A stretch of 64,000 nucleotides of DNA from Glebionis coronaria. Its lineage: Eukaryota; Streptophyta; Magnoliopsida; Asterales; Asteraceae. Made by a program: the position numbers and the translations under genes. Location: assembly GCA_025667525.1 (NCBI GenBank), contig CM046882.1, positions 544,806,630-544,870,629 of the forward strand, written 5' to 3'. The notes below the pieces were generated by a model. That model was not told the origin of the DNA and did no database searches. It was given only the letters and a program-made list of their open reading frames with translations. The stretch's first letter is position 1. Each line of letters starts with the position of its first letter. Positions 45,901-57,356 of this stretch are shown here, one piece after another.

Positions 45901-48900
45901 GTGTGGTTTTGTAGGCCAAAATTAAACGGATTTGAATTAGTTTCGTTTTTGGAATGAGAAAAGGGTTGAAAACTAAAGGCGGGTTACACTAAAAAGATTA
46001 CACTATGTCGAATGCGTTTTCACGCAAAACGAGACGAAAAATAAAAAGTTAATGAAAAATTCTAAAACTTTGCAAATAAATCCTAAAAAGTATTACAAAC
46101 AATAAAAAAATCAAGAAAACTTTTTAATTAATTATTATTTAATTTTAAAATCTATTTAAAGACCTAAAATAAAAAATAAACAAGAAAAAGTTAAATTCAA
46201 GATTTTAATGTTTGTAAACCTCCATCCTATTTTATAAAAGCTAAAAGTAATTGTTCTAAAATTTTAAAACCAAGTTTTCTATTTTTAAGACTTAAATAAA
46301 TACTGAAAATAAAATAATGATTAAAAATAATAAAAGAAAAGGGAAAATCTAAAACTTTTTGGGAATGTCTAAAAAGTTAACTAGAATCTAGAAAAAATAT
46401 AAAGAAGGCACACGCTTATTTAGATAAGCTAGAATAAGCTTAAATACCCACGGCTTATTTAAAATTGGATGAAAAGAAAACTTGCTTAAATAAAACATGA
46501 AATGAAACCTAAAAAAGAACGAAAGCTTGGTACACTGGTAAGACTTGGAACCCCTACAGGCCACTAGTTTGAATCCAGGCCAAGAATTTTTTTAATTTTA
46601 TATATTTTTGTTTTCTTTTTGGACAACTCCACCCTGCAAGCAGTTGGCTTGTGTGGAGTGAAAATAAGCACGAAATAAAGCAAATTAAGCACTAATAAGC
46701 CAATTAATGAAACATATAAGCTAAAAATGAGCTAATGCCACAATCTACACTATCAGATAAAAGGGAAGAAATCAGACAAGAAGAAGACTTATTGCTAATG
46801 CAAATTGAAAAAATGTGAGTTTTAAGCTAACAAAAATTTGAAAATAAGCTGATTAAACACAAAATCTACCTAAAAAAGATCTAAAGCAATGCTAGACCTA
46901 ACAGGTTCCTAAATGGTAAAAACTAAAACACAAAATCAAACACTTGAGGCTATCTAATGTGATTTGCTTGTTTTGTGTTCAAAGGCTTGCAAAGATGGGC
47001 CACAATCTTTGCAACTAAGAACACTCACCAACCCAATATCACTAGATGTGTAGATAAAACCAAACAAAAATCCCTACTACACTACCAGATATCAGATTTG
47101 TACTAAGATAAAACAAAACACAAAGAGACAAATCTAAAACATGCAAATCAAAACATTAAACCAACAACATGAAATCAGAGGCAAATTTGGACTACACTAT
47201 CATGAACAAAGATGTGCATGTTGTTAAATTCATGTTTTATGTCTCATAAACCCTAGAATTAACATTACCAAACACCCTTTTTACCACAGATTTCAACTTT
47301 AACATACTAAACTGAACATTAAGCTACTATCAATCAAGTGAACTACTTAATCATGCACAAGAACAAATATTAACTAAGATTAAGCTACAAGGAAAACCAA
47401 GAACATGCACAAAAGCAATTTCACCACACCACAAAATCAAGTACATTTACACTATGAGGTCTCTAAGCCTAACCTTAGAAGTGTACATCCACACTTCTTT
47501 AGTTTGAGTTGATGTACTTAAAAGTACAAACTTCTTTTTGAGTTTTAGCTTATGGAGAAGCTTATGTGATGTGAAGACTACAACAGTCTTAACACCTAGA
47601 CTACAACAGTCTAGGTGTTTTGTTCTTTGTCTGTTTTGAACACAACAACAACAACAAACAATTCAAGTGCTAAAAACCACACCCAAAATATATGTGTCAA
47701 GTAGCTTATGGGCGAGCTTATGGAACAGTAAACTTAAGTAAATAAACAGGTTTTTGAAAAACTAACTTTCGGACAGATTTCTTGCAAGGGAAATAAAAAT
47801 GGCAGAAACTAAACACAAGCCAATAAACCAAGTCCACAAACTTATTTTATCAGAATAAGCTTGTGAGCAGCTTATTGATTTATGGGTCTCAAAGATTAAC
47901 AAAGTTTTGAAAAATCTTTTGATAAGGAAAAGTAAAAAAAAATTTGTGCAGCGAAATTAAGACAAAAACTTAAACACTATAACAAAACAATAAGATGGAA
48001 CTCATAATTTTTCTTTGCATTGATTTTAGAATATCACTGCATTACTTTTAATACAAAAATTTGAAAAAGTAAAAATTATGGAACAAAAGCTAATACTATG
48101 ATAAGGTTGCTTTATATATAACATACAACATGGTTCTAGAAAGCTAAAAACGAAAACCCTAATTGCTTGTGAAGTTCCAAAAAAGCCCCTTGTAGATTTG
48201 GATCATTTGAGCATCTTTGAAATCTTTGAAATTTGTCTTGATGGTATCATGTGAGTCTCTGCCAATCACAGCTGTAAGGGTTGATCTAAATCATTTATTT
48301 GGTGTGTCCAACAAGTAAATAAATCAAAATCGTGCAAAGCATTTGCCATATATTGTCTTGGTGCCAAAACGCATGTGTATTGGGGCAGGGGAGGGTCCAC
48401 TATGTCACATGGGTGAAAATGAGAGCAATTTGAGGGTGTGGTTAAGTGACAAATATGGTTAATTAACATTCTGCAACAAATCGAGCAAAACCCCTTTGGT
48501 TTGTTTAATTAGGGGTTAGGGTTTAAGGTGTCGTGGATGAGTGTTTGATCTATTTTGTTAAACAATAATGGTTAGGCGCCTTTTTGTTAATATTAAAAAC
48601 ATTTATAAACGGATTAATATTAATAAAAGGTTTTGGGTTTGGAACGGGTAAAGGGTTTTGTTTGTGGGCTTGGTGGGTTTTGATGGGTATGGGTAGGGTT
48701 TGTGGATTTGTTTTGACTCGTTTTCACCCTTGCACTAACAACATGGCAGAATCAACCCTCCTCTTTTGGCAGAAAAATAGGCATCATTTCCCTTTGTTAT
48801 AACTTTCACCTTTTAACAATTTTAGTCCTTTTATGTTTATAGATCTTGAAAAGGAATAATATGAACTTGTTGATTTCTTCAAGGGCTATTCTTGGCAATT

Positions 48901-49258
48901 CATGAAACTTTAGGGACCTCAATGCAAATGTTGATAGATGAGGGGTATAAAGTGACAATTCTTCAAAAGGAAATAGAGAAAAATTCTACTAGTTTACAAC
49001 TTGGAGGACCAAACTTGTACATTCTTCAATCTGCAAGGGTATTTTTGGAAAATCAACATTCGGGTCCGGTTTTTCGTGCGGCTTCGTTTCTCGTATTCGT
49101 TTTTGCTTGAATCTTGTGTTCTTTTGGAAATTTCATGATATCCGTACCTACAATCACACACTGAACAAAACAACGGGTTTTTGTATGGTTTTATGATATT
49201 TTTCCGTATTTTAAGCCCGATTTCACCGATGAGACTATGTATAATTAGAGTCTCATCA
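42087..49258. mobile_element. Foldback-type element with ~3.6-kb inverted arms (7.2 kb)
   Basis: The left end (42087 on) and the reverse complement of the right end (49258 back) align for hundreds of bases at about 80% (ATTATACATAGTCTCATCG, AAATCGGGCTTAAAA, GGTACGGATATC, AACGAAGCCGCAC). Weaker inverted similarity continues inward to the middle: CCAAAAACGA...ACACCTCC..CGAGAACGAACT at 45530-45600 against 45960-45880. The centre is near 45745. Each end carries a small hairpin. Imperfect flanking repeats CATGACAACA and CACGGCAACA may be an old target duplication. No transposase is visible, so it is non-autonomous or very decayed. A Mutator-like or FB-type origin is inferred. Confidence 0.7.
46523..46584 (+). 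repeat. tRNA-like patch in the foldback right arm
   Basis: Contains TGGTACACTGGTAAGACTTGG and a B-box-like AGTTTGAATCC in tRNA-like spacing, followed by T7. Probably a SINE-derived or tRNA-derived segment. Confidence 0.35.
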
Positions 49259-51576
49259 CACGGCAACACGTGATTTCGTGTCGTGATTGAATAAAAAATT
49301 ATGAGTGGTTATATAATGAAATTGGTGGTTGTATATCTGATGGAATCAATTATTGAATAAACCATTGATTACCAAGCTCAAAACTTACATAACATTTTCA
49401 TTTCATTTTAATAATTTATTTATTCTAGATTCATGCATAACAAACACTAAGTAAGTTAGTTTTTTTTATGGGTCGACTAGTTTTATAAGTTCATCTCCAA
49501 TGATAATGTAATACAAAATATAATACATTTCTACGTCATCGCCACATCAACATATCAACTTTCATACAAAACTTTCGCAATGCATTAAACTCAATACAGT
49601 TTAATAAATTACCACATCACTATCCTTTTTCTAATAACCAAATTTTGATAAACGAATCAAATCAATTTATAAAAAAAGACAATTACATATATACCTACTA
49701 AAACTTACGCATTTACATATGTATTAAAAATATTTAACTTGCATTATAAATCATACATTAAAATTTTGTATATAGTGGGTACGTATGCAATTTCTCATAT
49801 AAAAAAACTCCAAATAAAACATTTGCTACGCATAAAAATATTTAGCTTGCATTATAAATCTTACATTATAAATTTGTATATAGTGGGTACGTATGCAATT
49901 TCTCATATAAAAAATACTTCAAATAAAACATTTGCTACGCATAAAAACATTTAATCGTTTATTAAAATTTACAAGATGTGACAAAAATAACTGTTTAAAA
50001 AAATCACACATGCGGTTCACATTATTGATTATATAATATTGAAAAATGCTACTTTATAGTTTTTACCACACTTGAATTTTGTTAATTCCAAACCTCCATT
50101 CTCACTTAAATTAAAAACAAATTAAAATTGTTATTGATAGAATTGCCATTGTCTATTGTTGCATTAAATTATTTTAATTCTTAAACACATAAATGGTCCT
50201 TTCGGTCATGCATATTTTGCAAAGTTAGTCCCTAATTACTAACTATGAAACAAAACGCTAACCTAAGGACTATTTACGAAATGAATTTACTACAACACTT
50301 TTAACAAGAAAAAAACTAACGCTAACTTAGGGACTCTTTACGAAACAAATTTACTAAAACACTTCTAACACGCAATCTTACCGGACTCTATCTCGCATCG
50401 AAGCGCAAACATCTACCCTCATTGAACAGAATGTAAAATTGATTGAGTTCCAAAAACAAAATGATTTGGTCACACTATGGTATAAACACTGTGTAGGTAG
50501 AGAGACGCTCCTATTAAGTGGTAATGTTCACAATTCTTTGCACGTACAAAGGCTTTATGGTGTGTATGTCATTTCACTTGAGTGTGAGTGCCTTACGTAC
50601 ACATGTAATGGCTCCAGTTTAGTTTGGTATCTTTTTTATATGAATCTCATATTCTCAAACGGATTTGACTCAAGGATACTAAATATTAGAGCTCTAGGTA
50701 TCACGGCTACTCATCTCTCTGAATACTACGTGGCTTTCACCACCAACTTGCCACCACACGATCCTTGCTCACCATTCTCTCGCCACAAGATTTCTTGTCA
50801 GGGTAATGAAGAAGAAAGAGAAGAAAGATGGTGAGACATCTTTTTTTTTCTTTTTCTTTTTTCGATTTTTATTTTCTTTAAGTAGCAATGTGTATACAAT
50901 TCGAGGAGAAGAGAAGAATCATATACTTTTTTAAAAAAACTCTCTTAGGGTGCCAGTGTGGTAGGGTTTACAAGAAGAAGATAAGATATTGGTTTTGTGT
51001 AGTTTTTTCATGGGCTTTTTTTGGCTATTTTACAAAATATATATATACTCATCATTTATAGTTTAATTTACTCCTTTAAAAAAACTATAAGTTTCGTATT
51101 TTTTTTATAAATTTATATTGTATTTTTATTAAGTAATATGAATTTATTTTGGTTAAAAATCATGAAAAATAAAATAAAATAGATAGTGATTTGTCTCTAA
51201 TGAAAATGTGAGGTTTATTATGATAAGAATTTTTTTTTGAAATAACCGTGTTAGGTGACTTGACACCCCGTGAAACTTAAATAACCAAGAATTTTCTCTT
51301 CATGACACCTAGAGTTCTTAAACCGTATATTTATTTCGAGCTTAGCCCAACTAAACTAATATCGTCTAACAATAACTAGCATGAAGTTAACCATCCAGAT
51401 GGAGTACCTAATTAATTAGTTCAATAATTACTTAAAAACGACAATGATATAGTAATTGGAACAAAATGCAATATGCAAAGAATGTTCATACATATAAAGC
51501 ACCTTAGCAAGAAGTGGTTCTTTAAATTTTGCATACAAAATCAATCAGCAATTCAAAATAGTTTTCGAATGCCAAT
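49259..51576. other. Intergenic AT-rich region
   Basis: Between the foldback element and the C2 gene. A 2 x 108-bp tandem repeat lies at 49732-49948 and an imperfect short repeat at about 50255-50370. A 131-codon plus frame at 50439-50834 has no recognised domain. Nothing else is supported. Confidence 0.5.
49732..49948. repeat. Tandem duplication, 2 x 108 bp
   Basis: Units start at 49732 and 49840 with ATTTA(A/G)CTTGCATTATAAA and share GTGGGTACGTATGC and CATTTGCTACGCATAAAAA. Confidence 0.92.
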
Positions 51577-52065
51577 TCATAACAAAAATATGTCATACAT
51601 GTATCCGCATGTTGGAAAACCATCACACTCAAACTTCGTATAATTTCCTCCATAGAAAACCGTTTCGACGCCTACATAGTCTTTATTCGAAAAGTTCCAC
51701 CCAAATCTATACGAAAATCTCAAGGACCATCCAGGTTCTTTGGACTCGCCTCTAACTTGATATGTAAGAAACTGTGTGTCTTTGCTTTCATGTCTGATAC
51801 CTTCCAATAGGTATTTCACGGGCACATGTAGTTGTCCCAAAATGTTATCATTCTCGACCTCCTGAATCTTGATTACCAGAACTACTCCTCCAGGCTCATT
51901 CATTGTGAATTTGATAGGTTCCGAAGCTCCATTTTTGTCGAATGAGGCTCGTACCTCCTCCTTGTCCCAGATGGAACAGACTGCATATGCGTCTAATGAA
52001 TTAGTGTTTTTCTTGAAACTTCGTGCGGAGGTGAGTGTGAACTCTAAACTACTCCTTAGATCCAT
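51577..52065 (-). CDS. Small C2-domain protein (SRC2/BAP-like)
   Basis: A single 162-codon exon from ATG 52065 to TGA 51577. One C2 domain fills most of it: strand LEFTLTSARSFKK near residue 8, DAYAVCSI near residue 25, then VRASFDKNGASEP, a FTMNEPGG turn, VLVIKIQEVENDNILGQL and VPVKYLLEGI, ending with an aromatic C-terminus. Plant proteins of this class bind membranes through C2, some in a Ca2+-dependent way, and act in stress or defence responses. Only some of the usual Ca2+-binding Asp residues are obvious, so Ca2+ dependence is uncertain. It is the only host-type protein gene in the window that looks intact. TATA at 52534-52540 and a likely 5'-UTR intron support a real gene. Confidence 0.75.
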   Translation of the reverse strand: MDLRSSLEFTLTSARSFKKNTNSLDAYAVCSIWDKEEVRASFDKNGASEPIKFTMNEPGGVVLVIKIQEVENDNILGQLHVPVKYLLEGIRHESKDTQFLTYQVRGESKEPGWSLRFSYRFGWNFSNKDYVGVETVFYGGNYTKFECDGFPTCGYMYDIFLL

Positions 52066-52080
52066 GATCTTACTCGATAT

Positions 52081-52446
52081 CTGTTAAATCACATGCATGC
52101 TGTAGGTTAGGAAATATGTAAATTTCTATATGATAAAATTACATTTTATAATTGTATATATAAACGTAAATATTAATAACTCTACAACTCGATGACTATT
52201 TTTACTATTGATGTGTTACATGCAACATAATTACTACTACCAAGCAGGGCTAGAGCTGGTACTACAATATACTGAAAAAAAAGGCTAATCCATGATGCAT
52301 GCATGCACGAACTAGAGCTAACTTGATAAATTAAGTACACTAAACCTTAGATCGAGTTTTAGAATAATCATATTGGAAACAAAAGTTAGAACTTTAAGAG
52401 TAACATGATAACGTTAAAATAGGAAGTTGACGAGTTAATGTGTTAC
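52081..52446 (-). other. Candidate 5'-UTR intron of the C2 gene
   Basis: On the minus strand a donor TAAG|GTAACA ends the exon at 52447 and an acceptor TTTAACAG at 52081 leads into the 15-bp stretch before ATG. Prediction only. Confidence 0.45.
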
Positions 52447-52533
52447 CTTATAAAAAGAAAAAAAGAAGAATGAGGAATGGTGATCGAGCCACTTATTGTC
52501 TTTTTTCTTTGTTTCTCAGACTACGTCTACGTG

Positions 52534-52540
52534 TATATAT
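52534..52540 (-). promoter_or_regulatory. TATA box of the C2 gene
   Basis: TATATATA on the minus strand; transcription would start near 52505, about 60 bp before the candidate splice donor. No other core elements are claimed. Confidence 0.5.
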
Positions 52541-52916
52541 AGAGATAGAACTCTGGATACAAATCCTATTAACAGTTATATACGTATATGCTAACAGTTC
52601 ATAACCTGATACGAACAAAAGCTTTCTTATTGGGCTTTAAAAGAAGCCTTATAGAAAGCCCATTGGTCGTTTTAACACTTTTTATTTGACAAATTTACCC
52701 CAAGTACAGTTGTAAAACTAGGTCTAAAATGCCTACCGCACATTACATCATAGATTACATCTGAACCAACATGCTAATGAGACGAGATCACTCATACTTT
52801 ATGCAACTCGTGGAGCCGTAAGTTTGAGGAACTGATTGAGCACGAAGACAACTTAAGGGGCTGGCCGATGAGGCAAAGTTTTTAAGAATATGTGATGAAA
52901 AAGGTAAAAAATAAAT

Positions 52917-52989
52917 TTTGTTGCCGGGACTTGAACCCCGGGTCTCTCAGGTGAGAGCCGAGTATCCTAACAAACTAGACAACAACGGA
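52917..52989 (-). tRNA. tRNA-Glu(CTC), probably a decayed gene
   Basis: Minus strand folds as a tRNA: acceptor TCCGTTG, anticodon stem CTCGG/CTGAG around loop CTCTCAC (anticodon CTC, Glu), B box GGTTCAAGTCC. A T6 pol III terminator follows on the minus strand (plus-strand A run near 52906-52910). Damage: the 3' acceptor strand is CAACAAA instead of CAACGGA (two A/C mismatches, consistent with deamination), the D-loop GG pair is TG, and the T-loop has an extra base. It may still be detected by tRNA finders but is probably a pseudogene. Confidence 0.6.
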
Positions 52990-53008
52990 TGTTTATGCTT
53001 GTTACGAC

Positions 53009-53176
53009 CAATAACGGAACTTGAATATTTATTTTGAGAGGGCCAAACTATTTTAAGTAGAACAAAATAAAAAAGTGGAATACAACTTTAAGACGGAATT
53101 AGTAATATTTACACTACTCGACACAAATTTTGGAGAGGCCGAGGCCCTTCCCGGTCTCCATGAAGTTCCGTCCTTG
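53009..53176. mobile_element. hAT-type MITE, 168 bp
   Basis: Perfect 8-bp target duplication GTTACGAC at 53001-53008 and 53177-53184, and inverted ends CAATAACGGAACTT and AAGTTCCGTCCTTG. hAT elements make 8-bp duplications and typically have CA...TG ends with a GGCGGA-like motif. No coding capacity. It inserted 20 bp from the tRNA-Glu relic. Confidence 0.85.
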
Positions 53177-53719
53177 GTTACGACTTATGAAAAGTAATGT
53201 TCAAGTAACTTGAAGACATGACTTAGAACTTTATAAGTCACTGCCAGATTCATCACCTCAAATGGTGCAATTTTGGCTTAGCCGAGTTGTTTTCAAATGC
53301 TGCAAAGCATCTTACTTGTTAAAAAAAGTAGTAATACTTCGAACTTTACAAGTTAGCTTAAAATGTTATGAAAATTCAGTCATCTCCCTAAGAAGAAAAG
53401 GATGTTGTAAAGCAGAATGGAATGTGAGTTTCTATTTGAGGAGAGACATTAGAAAGCGATAGCATAATGAAATCACTGTTGCAAATTTCTTACGAATACA
53501 TACAGTTTTGAGTTAAAAGGCCTATTTTAAAGTTATTGCCAAGGACCTTCAAGTACCACGGGACGGCTTTGCTCAAAGAGATGAGACTTCATACTGACAA
53601 CTACAGCATGAATGCTGCAAAAATATCAAAATCCATGACAAGGTCAATGTAGGTTAGATAACAAAAAAAATCGTATATTGGCAAAAAAAGGACTCGTCTT
53701 GTGAGCTAAATTTTCTAAA

Positions 53720-54657
53720 CATGATCGGATTGACTTTGAGTTCCTAGGGAACTTGGCAGGCGAACCTTACACTATGCAGACAAACATATCACCCAAGGTC
53801 AAGGTAACCGAGAGCAGCAATTTCAACTATGGTTTGACCCAACGGCAACAGATTACTATAACTACACCATTCATTTGAATCCTACTGAACTTGTGTAATT
53901 GAACCAATTCAAAGCACCATCACTCTTAAAAAACGGATATCCTAACATCTTAATCAGGAAATTCAGGTTAGGGTTTATTGTTCAAGAGACGAGTGAGACA
54001 AACTCGAGGACGAGTGATACCAACTGATGTAGCGGAAAAACAACTCTTCCAACTGATGTAGTTTAAAAATAACAAGGATAGATAATTGAATATGTTGATT
54101 CTAAAGAATACCAGAAACAACTCTTCCAACTATCGTTGATTCAAAAGAATACCGATAATTAGGCAAACTCCAACAATCGTTGATTCAACATATACCCGAT
54201 TATTAAGAGAGAATTGAACAATAAACCCTAACCTGGATTCAAGTCAATTAACAAAGACTAAAAGTCTGTTTTTTATTCATAAATTCATTATAATTTAATA
54301 CAAAAAGTCCTAATTATATAGAAAAAAGATAACAATATTCTTCCCAGGAAACACAAAATCAGAAAAATAAATAAAACATACCACAAAATAAGAAAATTAA
54401 AATAAAAGATATCATAAATTAAGGAAACTAAATAATCAGTTTATTCTTCTTTCTCCATCAGTGAAGTGATTGCATACCCAAACCAACAAGGGATGCGAGT
54501 CTACTCTAGTTTATGGAATGCCAATAACTGGGCTACAAGAGGTGGTTTAGTCAAAATCGACTGGGCTGATGCGCATTTTGTGGCTTACTACCCTGGGTTC
54601 AGTGCTAGAGCTTGTAAGCGGAACGACCTATTAGTATTAGCGTGCCATTCCATCTAA
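53720..54657 (+). pseudogene. Xyloglucan endotransglucosylase/hydrolase (XTH, GH16) relic, two exon pieces
   Basis: Exon-2-like part 53720-53895 reads [20 protein letters not shown] and, after a 1-base deletion at about 53788, [20 protein letters not shown]. Exon-3-like part 54461-54657 follows an acceptor-like CTCCATCAG and reads [20 protein letters not shown] and [20 protein letters not shown]. In active XTHs the motif is HDEIDFEFLG; here the first Glu (nucleophile) is Arg. Exon 1 and the cysteine-rich C-terminus are absent. XTHs cut and rejoin cell-wall xyloglucan. The pieces are separated by a MITE and AT-rich DNA. A non-functional remnant. Confidence 0.8.
53964..54235. mobile_element. 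Small inverted-repeat element inside the XTH relic
   Basis: Ends are inverted copies of CAGGTTAGGGTTTATTGTTC (at 53964 and, reversed, ending 54235), 22 bp in all. Interior has repeats of GTTGATTC and CAACTCTTCCAACT. I see no clear target duplication. Confidence 0.6.
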
Positions 54658-56580
54658 AGCCAACTTGTGGACATCTAATGTTTACAACTTACAAGCAACT
54701 CACAATGAGTCAACAAGGTCAGCTCAAATGCATATGTAATAACCACATGATCTACAACTGTTATACATATTTCATGCATTTTAATGGACAGATGGCACCT
54801 GAATGTTCTAGCCACAATACTGCATCAAATCATTGAAGATCAATTCTTTTACGGAAATCTAAGTATTGTTTGTTTCAAAGTTACTAATAAATTCGTATTT
54901 GTTCATAGAATGGTAAATATGTTATATTGTGTATCCAGTGCCTCGTATTCTAGTTTCCATCAGCTACATGATACACTAAGAGCATTCTGAAACAATAGGT
55001 AGCTCTTTGTCCGCTATTATTCTAAACTGATGCATGACAAGTTCTCCATGGTCAAATGCGATATCAGAATAACCATTGATCCGTTAATGCTTCTTACAAG
55101 ATCAAAAAATAGAGCAACACTGCATTACCACATTGTTATATCCAGATGATTTTCACAGGATATGTGATGCCAAATGAACAATGTTTCCTCGATCTACATA
55201 TATAGGGTCGGAAAATTCTCAAATAGCTATAGTCTTGATGACCTGTTTTATTTTTTTATTTTATTTTCATTTTTATAAACATCGTCTGTTCCTATGTTAT
55301 CTGTTAATAAGCACAACTTAATGGTCTTTTATGATAGGAATTTGATCATGTGATATGTTTTTTATAACTTGAGTATAGGAATTTCCTTTATCGTATTCAT
55401 TGATCCCATAATTGTATGTCAACACCAGTATACAATTTAGTATATCTTCCGGTCTATGACCCATTGTTGCAACGGTATACTGCAGAAAGACAAATTCATT
55501 TGCATCAGTATGGACAAAATGCGCAAGGGCCCAGTTACTTGTGAATGGGTCGACACGGAAAGATTCCATCTATAACTGGTCAACGTCTAAACATGAAAAC
55601 GGGATTGCCTTAAATTCAGGACAATCTTGTTTGCGCTGAAGCTTCATACCAAAAGCCTAAAGTAATATTAGAAGAAATATTAGAAAGAAAAAGAAAACTT
55701 AAAGCAAAGTTTGCGAGTTGTAATGTTATGACTAGCAGGATTAAAAATACAGAAGAATGTGATGCTACTGTACCAGTCATCCTGATCTTATTTTACAGTT
55801 AATCTCAGAGATCGGTTGGGTTCTCATAAGCAACAAGAGGTTGTTTCTGTTAATATCCTACTCGAAATAGGGGTATGCGGTGAGCAAGAGGGGGAAAATC
55901 GTGCCTTTTCAAGTAGCCAGTATCCTGCGTGAGGAAATCTAATTTATTATGCAATCACAAGAACTTAATGATGTTTTGTATTTATGTTTGTTATAAAAAG
56001 ATAGTTGAGAATGAAATAGGGGAAAAGGCTTTAGAAGTGCATATTGAGGTTTCTTGTCCCATATCGCAGGGTTAGCTAAAGTGTGTGAGGCATAGATGTG
56101 TATAAAAGCAGATGTTGGGCCATGGTATAAGCATCTTTGCGCTTGGGGCAATGACACAGCTAATGAGGTAATAACCGAGGCGTGTCAATTGCTGGTTGAA
56201 AACTATTTCCAAACCCCCTCCTAGGTCTCGGGTTTCCCTTGGCCTTTGAGAATTTCTGGAAGGGCTACCTTTTTAAGGTTAAAGCCTTACAATCTCTAGT
56301 TAAAGTTTGATAAACTCCACTGTGAGTTTGCCTTCGTAGCTTTTTGCTCTGGTCAAAACCGAGTTAGTTTCTGGTGTCATCAGGCTAACATCCAGGAGAA
56401 ATTTTTCTATATATTGGAACTATGATGGTCTTGATTTTGAAAGAAAGTGAAGAAGTTTAATTCGAGTTACTCAAACCTCTGCTGGCTAGTGTCAAAACAT
56501 AGTGAAGTTTGCAATAGATTTACGAATCACATATAATTCTCTTCCTTGAAATATTTTGATGATGTATTTCCTCTACATAG
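54658..56580. other. Non-coding stretch with unrecognised short frames
   Basis: No supported gene. A minus frame at 55318-55569 (MESFRVDPFTSNWALAHFVH...) has protein-like composition but I cannot name a family. It could be another gene fragment. Confidence 0.4.
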
Positions 56581-56732
56581 GGAGTTCTGCCGGTAGCGCG
56601 AGAATTGGGGGAAGGGGTACTTTGGAAATCTGCAGAAAAGCTAAAGCCTTATCTTATGCAAGCTGTGACCCGTCAGATACATGCACTGAAATTGTGACTT
56701 CAGTATGTGGAGGGACAACTGCTACATTTTAA
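56581..56732 (+). pseudogene. PDS5-like sister-chromatid cohesion gene fragment
   Basis: Plus strand reads VLPVARELGEGVLWKSAEKL then KPYLMQAV, matching a HEAT-repeat segment of plant PDS5 as I remember it; a second frame then gives TEIVTSVCGGTT, as if one frameshift separates them. An acceptor-like CTCTACATAG precedes it. PDS5 regulates cohesin; this is one exon-sized relic without the rest of the gene. Confidence 0.5.
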
Positions 56733-57279
56733 CATGATGACGAAAATCCCTCAGCTATCATAAACTTATATACGTATTTCGATTAGCCAAAGTTAATAAT
56801 TGGCGTTGGACGTATTGTGTTGGTGTGTCCACATGGTATTACAAATCCTATCTTTGTAAATCTCTATATCATTTACAACATCTATAAAAGAATGATTGCT
56901 TTGGGTACCAGAAGCGACATGAGTTGATTTATATACCTTGGTGAGTCTATGATAGATTGTTTCTATGCAGTCCTCTTCTGACTCTGTCGTAGAGCCTCCC
57001 AAATCTGCTCGACCAACGCAACCCCGTCGCTATTTCTTTCCATTACTATTTATCTTTTACAATTAGCCATAAAGTTACCAACATTAGTTATTAATGTCGC
57101 CCTTTAACTTGATCTTATAATCGGTTTTGCTTCCAAAAAATACATCTCACAGTTTCTCTAATGACTATGGTTATTGTGTAACACAAATCAATTTACTAGC
57201 ATAACACTACTGAGAATCTTTGTGTCCAAAGAATTCAGAAAGTCCAAGCAAGTTAAGTTTTTAGAATAACCTTGTATCC
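56733..57279. other. Spacer with duplicated block ahead of U2
   Basis: Includes 56940-57167, the copy of 39715-39946. A minus frame at 56793-57002 is unnamed. Otherwise nothing is supported. Confidence 0.5.
56940..57167. repeat. Direct segmental duplication, copy 2 (first block)
   Basis: About 98% identical by eye to 39715-39946 (GTGAGTCTATGATAGATTG... to CTAATGACTAT). Confidence 0.93.
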
Positions 57280-57330
57280 ATTCCACATCGCCTGGGTGAG
57301 ATAAACAAACAAGGAGGATTTGTGTATAAA
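57280..57330 (+). promoter_or_regulatory. Plant snRNA promoter: USE and TATA box
   Basis: ATTCCACATCG at 57280-57290 is close to the plant upstream sequence element RTCCCACATCG, and TATAAA lies at 57325-57330. Their 34-bp separation is the RNA polymerase II type (about 33-34), not the pol III type (about 23-26), which fits U2. TATA is 32 bp before the predicted start. Confidence 0.88.
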
Positions 57331-57356
57331 AACAAAGGCCTAGTATTGAAAGAAGC

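Noticed and set aside
42087..49258. LTR retrotransposon
   Set aside because: The terminal repeats are inverted, not direct, and no gag/pol or PBS is seen.
50439..50834. 131-codon plus frame
   Set aside because: No recognised domain or gene signals; kept only as a note in the intergenic entry.
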